From NCBI GenBank assembly GCA_902479205.1, contig CABSNX010000125.1:1-5891 (forward strand): a stretch of DNA of 5,891 nucleotides. The letters run 5' to 3'. The first letter of the stretch is position 1; every line of letters begins with the position of its first letter. Both the position numbers and the translations under genes were made by a program. This stretch comes from an uncultured Collinsella sp. (GTDB taxonomy: Bacteria; Actinomycetota; Coriobacteriia; Coriobacteriales; Coriobacteriaceae). A model generated the notes under the pieces. That model was not told where the DNA came from. It saw only the letters and a list, made by a program, of their open reading frames with translations, and searched no databases. Shown in pieces: positions 3,748 through 5,891 of the stretch.

Positions 3748-5891
3748 CTACTCCCCCAGCAGGGCCTTCTCGGGCGTGATCGGCAGCGAGCGAACCTGGT
3801 GGCCGGTGGCGTGCGCCACGGCCGAGGCGACGGCGGCGAGCGGCGTGTTGATGACGACCTCGCCGATCGACTTGGCGCCAAACGGGCCCGTCGGCTCGTA
3901 GCTCGGCTCAAAGGCCACGCGAATGCTGCCGATATCCAGGCGCGTGGGCAGCTTGTAGCTCATAAAGTTGCCGGTACGCAGGCGGCCGCGGTCATCGTGC
4001 TCGACGATCTCGTAGAGCGCGTGACCGATGCCCTGGGCAATGCCGCCCTCGGCCTGGACGCGCGCGAGTGCCTCGTTGATCACGGTGCCGCAGTCCACGG
4101 CCGCCGCGTAGTCCACCACGGTCACCTTGCCGGTGGCCTTGTCGACCTCAACCTCGGCAATGCCGGCCATAAACGGCGGAGGCGAAACGGGCAGGCAGGC
4201 AGAGGCATGTGAGGTGAGCGCGTCGCCGCCCGCGATGTTCTTGACGCACAGGTTGGCAAAGTCGCGCAGCGTGAGGTAGCGGTTCTGCTCGCGCGCGGCA
4301 CGCTCGTCGGACAGACGCACGTACTGGCCATCAAATACCACATCGGCGGTGTCCACGTCCCACATCTGGGCGGCCTTGGCGCAAATCTTCTCACGGAGCT
4401 CGGTCGCGGCGTTCTTGGCGGCAAGGCCCGTCACGTACGTACCCGAGCTCGCGTACGAGCCGGCGTCGAACGGCGACACATCGGTGTCCACGCCGCGCAC
4501 CACGATCATCGAACTCTCCACGCCCAGCTCCTCGGCGGCAATCTGCGCCAGGATCGTATCGACGCCCATGCCGTTATCGGTGGCGCCGGTGCCGATGGTA
4601 ATGAAGCCGTCCTCTTCAAGGCGCATGTCGATGCCGGCGATATCCACGTTGGAAATGCCCGATCCCTGCATGGTGAGCGCGCAGCCCAGAGCACGCACGC
4701 GATCGCCCAGGTCAACGGCCAGCGGCTTGTCGCGCCAGCCGATCATGTCCATTGCGCGTAGCAGGCAGCGGTCGAGCGCGCAGGCGTTGAGTTTCTCGTT
4801 GTAGTACTGCGGCATGATCTCGCCCTCGCGCACGATGTTCTTAAGGCGCAGGTCGGCGGGATCCATGTGCAGCATGTCGGCGAGCTCGTTGACGGCGCTC
4901 TCCACGGCAAACTGGCCCTGGGTGGCACCGTAGCCGCGATACGCGCCGCCGCGGTTGGTATTGGTGTAGACGGCGTCCCAGCTAAAGCGGCTCGCCTTCA
5001 CGTGGTTGTAGATGGGCAGGCTCTTGTGGCCCGAGAGGCCGATCGTCGTGGTGGCATGCTCGCCATAGGCCCCGGCGTTGGACAGCGTATGCAGATCGAT
5101 GGCCGTGATGGTGCCGTCGTTCATGGCGCCCAGCTTAACGGTCATCTGCATCTGGTGGCGCGAGTTGCCCGCGGTGATGGTCTCCTCGCGGGTATAGCAG
5201 CAGTAGCTCGGACGGCCGGTCTGCTGGGTAACGAATGCCACGAAGATCTCGCAGCAGCCCGTCTGCTTGGAGCCAAAGCCGCCGCCGATGCGCGGCTTAA
5301 TGACCTGCACCTGCGACTGCGGAATGTCGAGCGACTGCGCGACCATGCGGCGCACGTGGAAGGGCACCTGCGTAGAGGTGGTCACCGAAATACGCCCGAA
5401 CGCGTCGGTCGTCGCGAAGGCGCGAAAGGTCTCCATGGGTGCGGTCTGCGTGGCCTGGCTGGTGTAAGTGCGGGTAAAGACAATGTCGCTCTGGGCGAAG
5501 GCCTCGTCCAGGTTGCCAAAATCGCTGGTACCGCTGCACACCAGGTTGCGAGCAACGTCGCCGCCCTGCGGGAACATAAAGGTCACGTCGCCCTCGGGGT
5601 GGACCACGATGTCGTTATCGAGCGCCTTGGTAAAGTCGAGCAGCGGCTCGAGCACCTCATAGTCAACCTTGATGAGCTTGAGCGCCTTGTCGGCAGCCTC
5701 CTCGGTCTCGGCGGCGACGATCGCCACCTCTTCGTTTTGGTAACGGACGAGGTTCTCGAGGATCAAGCGGTCGTAGGGACTCGGCTGCGGATAGCTCTGG
5801 CCGGCGATGGTAAAGCGGCGCTTGGGCACGTCCTCGTAGGTGTAGACGCCCACCACGCCGGGCACCTTCAGTGCGCGCGACGTATCGATGG
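3748..5891 (-). CDS. Xanthine dehydrogenase-family molybdopterin-binding (large) subunit, 5' end missing
   Basis: Catalytic subunit of a molybdenum hydroxylase that holds the molybdopterin cofactor and hydroxylates a heterocycle or aldehyde; purine hydroxylation is the best guess. 713 codons plus the stop are present, starting in the IDTSRALKVPGVVGVYT segment that ends the first part of the alpha/beta-hammerhead domain, so about 50 N-terminal residues lie outside the window. Visible family motifs are APMET, GGGFGSKQ (5263-5286), AYRGYG with its Arg at 4936-4938, DNGMGVD (4558-4578), EGGIAQGIGHALYE (4009-4050), and GAKSIGE whose Glu (3859-3861) aligns with the catalytic Glu1261 of bovine xanthine oxidoreductase. 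The Arg aligns with bovine Arg880, which favours a purine-type enzyme over an aldehyde oxidase; bovine Glu802 is replaced by Gln. No FAD or 2Fe-2S domain is in the fragment, so separate subunits are expected, probably upstream beyond base 5891. Symbols such as xdhA are used variably, so none is assigned. A terminator follows the stop. Confidence 0.9.
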   Translation of the reverse strand, partial: IDTSRALKVPGVVGVYTYEDVPKRRFTIAGQSYPQPSPYDRLILENLVRYQNEEVAIVAAETEEAADKALKLIKVDYEVLEPLLDFTKALDNDIVVHPEGDVTFMFPQGGDVARNLVCSGTSDFGNLDEAFAQSDIVFTRTYTSQATQTAPMETFRAFATTDAFGRISVTTSTQVPFHVRRMVAQSLDIPQSQVQVIKPRIGGGFGSKQTGCCEIFVAFVTQQTGRPSYCCYTREETITAGNSRHQMQMTVKLGAMNDGTITAIDLHTLSNAGAYGEHATTTIGLSGHKSLPIYNHVKASRFSWDAVYTNTNRGGAYRGYGATQGQFAVESAVNELADMLHMDPADLRLKNIVREGEIMPQYYNEKLNACALDRCLLRAMDMIGWRDKPLAVDLGDRVRALGCALTMQGSGISNVDIAGIDMRLEEDGFITIGTGATDNGMGVDTILAQIAAEELGVESSMIVVRGVDTDVSPFDAGSYASSGTYVTGLAAKNAATELREKICAKAAQMWDVDTADVVFDGQYVRLSDERAAREQNRYLTLRDFANLCVKNIAGGDALTSHASACLPVSPPPFMAGIAEVEVDKATGKVTVVDYAAAVDCGTVINEALARVQAEGGIAQGIGHALYEIVEHDDRGRLRTGNFMSYKLPTRLDIGSIRVAFEPSYEPTGPFGAKSIGEVVINTPLAAVASAVAHATGHQVRSLPITPEKALLGE

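Noticed and set aside
3608..3901. Small plus-strand open frame near the tRNA and terminator
   Set aside because: It crosses the minus-strand terminator and the 3' end of the molybdoenzyme gene and shows no family resemblance.
4434..4457. Repeated CGTACG-type palindromes near 4434-4457
   Set aside because: They lie inside conserved coding sequence of the molybdoenzyme and are explained by codons for the TYV and SYA segments; no relation to the clpP repeat was evident beyond the 6-mer.

Overview
The window is a high-GC bacterial segment in which every recognised gene lies on the minus strand. In transcription order (right to left) these are the large molybdopterin subunit of a xanthine dehydrogenase-family enzyme (5' end beyond the window), an intrinsic terminator, a tRNA-Leu(UAG), trigger factor (tig), clpP and clpX (3' end cut off). 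Protein sequence style, GC content and a single clpP directly before clpX suggest an actinobacterial lineage of the Coriobacteriia type, perhaps Collinsella. This is recognition from memory, not a database match.

Layout: bases 1-13 match the end of the Tn5/Nextera mosaic-end adaptor and are almost certainly not genomic, so the window starts at a contig edge and the clpX truncation is technical. 14-1349 is clpX without roughly its last 35 codons. 1351-1977 is clpP, one base from clpX. 1978-2134 is an intergenic region with a perfect 11-bp inverted repeat. 2135-3433 is tig. 3434-3523 is a short gap without a convincing terminator. 3524-3607 is tRNA-Leu with encoded CCA, preceded by an extended -10 promoter candidate. 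3694-3723 is a GC-rich hairpin plus T-run that ends the xanthine dehydrogenase transcript. 3748-5891 is the xanthine dehydrogenase subunit.

Functionally there are two units. The tig-clpP-clpX block is the widely conserved protein-quality-control locus: trigger factor meets nascent chains at the ribosome, ClpX unfolds substrates and ClpP degrades them. The upstream gene belongs to molybdoenzyme metabolism, probably purine hydroxylation, and is separated from the rest by a terminator. The tRNA gene sits between them and may be read through into tig.

I found no new system here. The points most worth a second look are the inverted repeat before clpP, two insertions in the N-terminal part of ClpX, the non-ATG start of tig, active-site residues of the molybdoenzyme, and the adaptor remnant.
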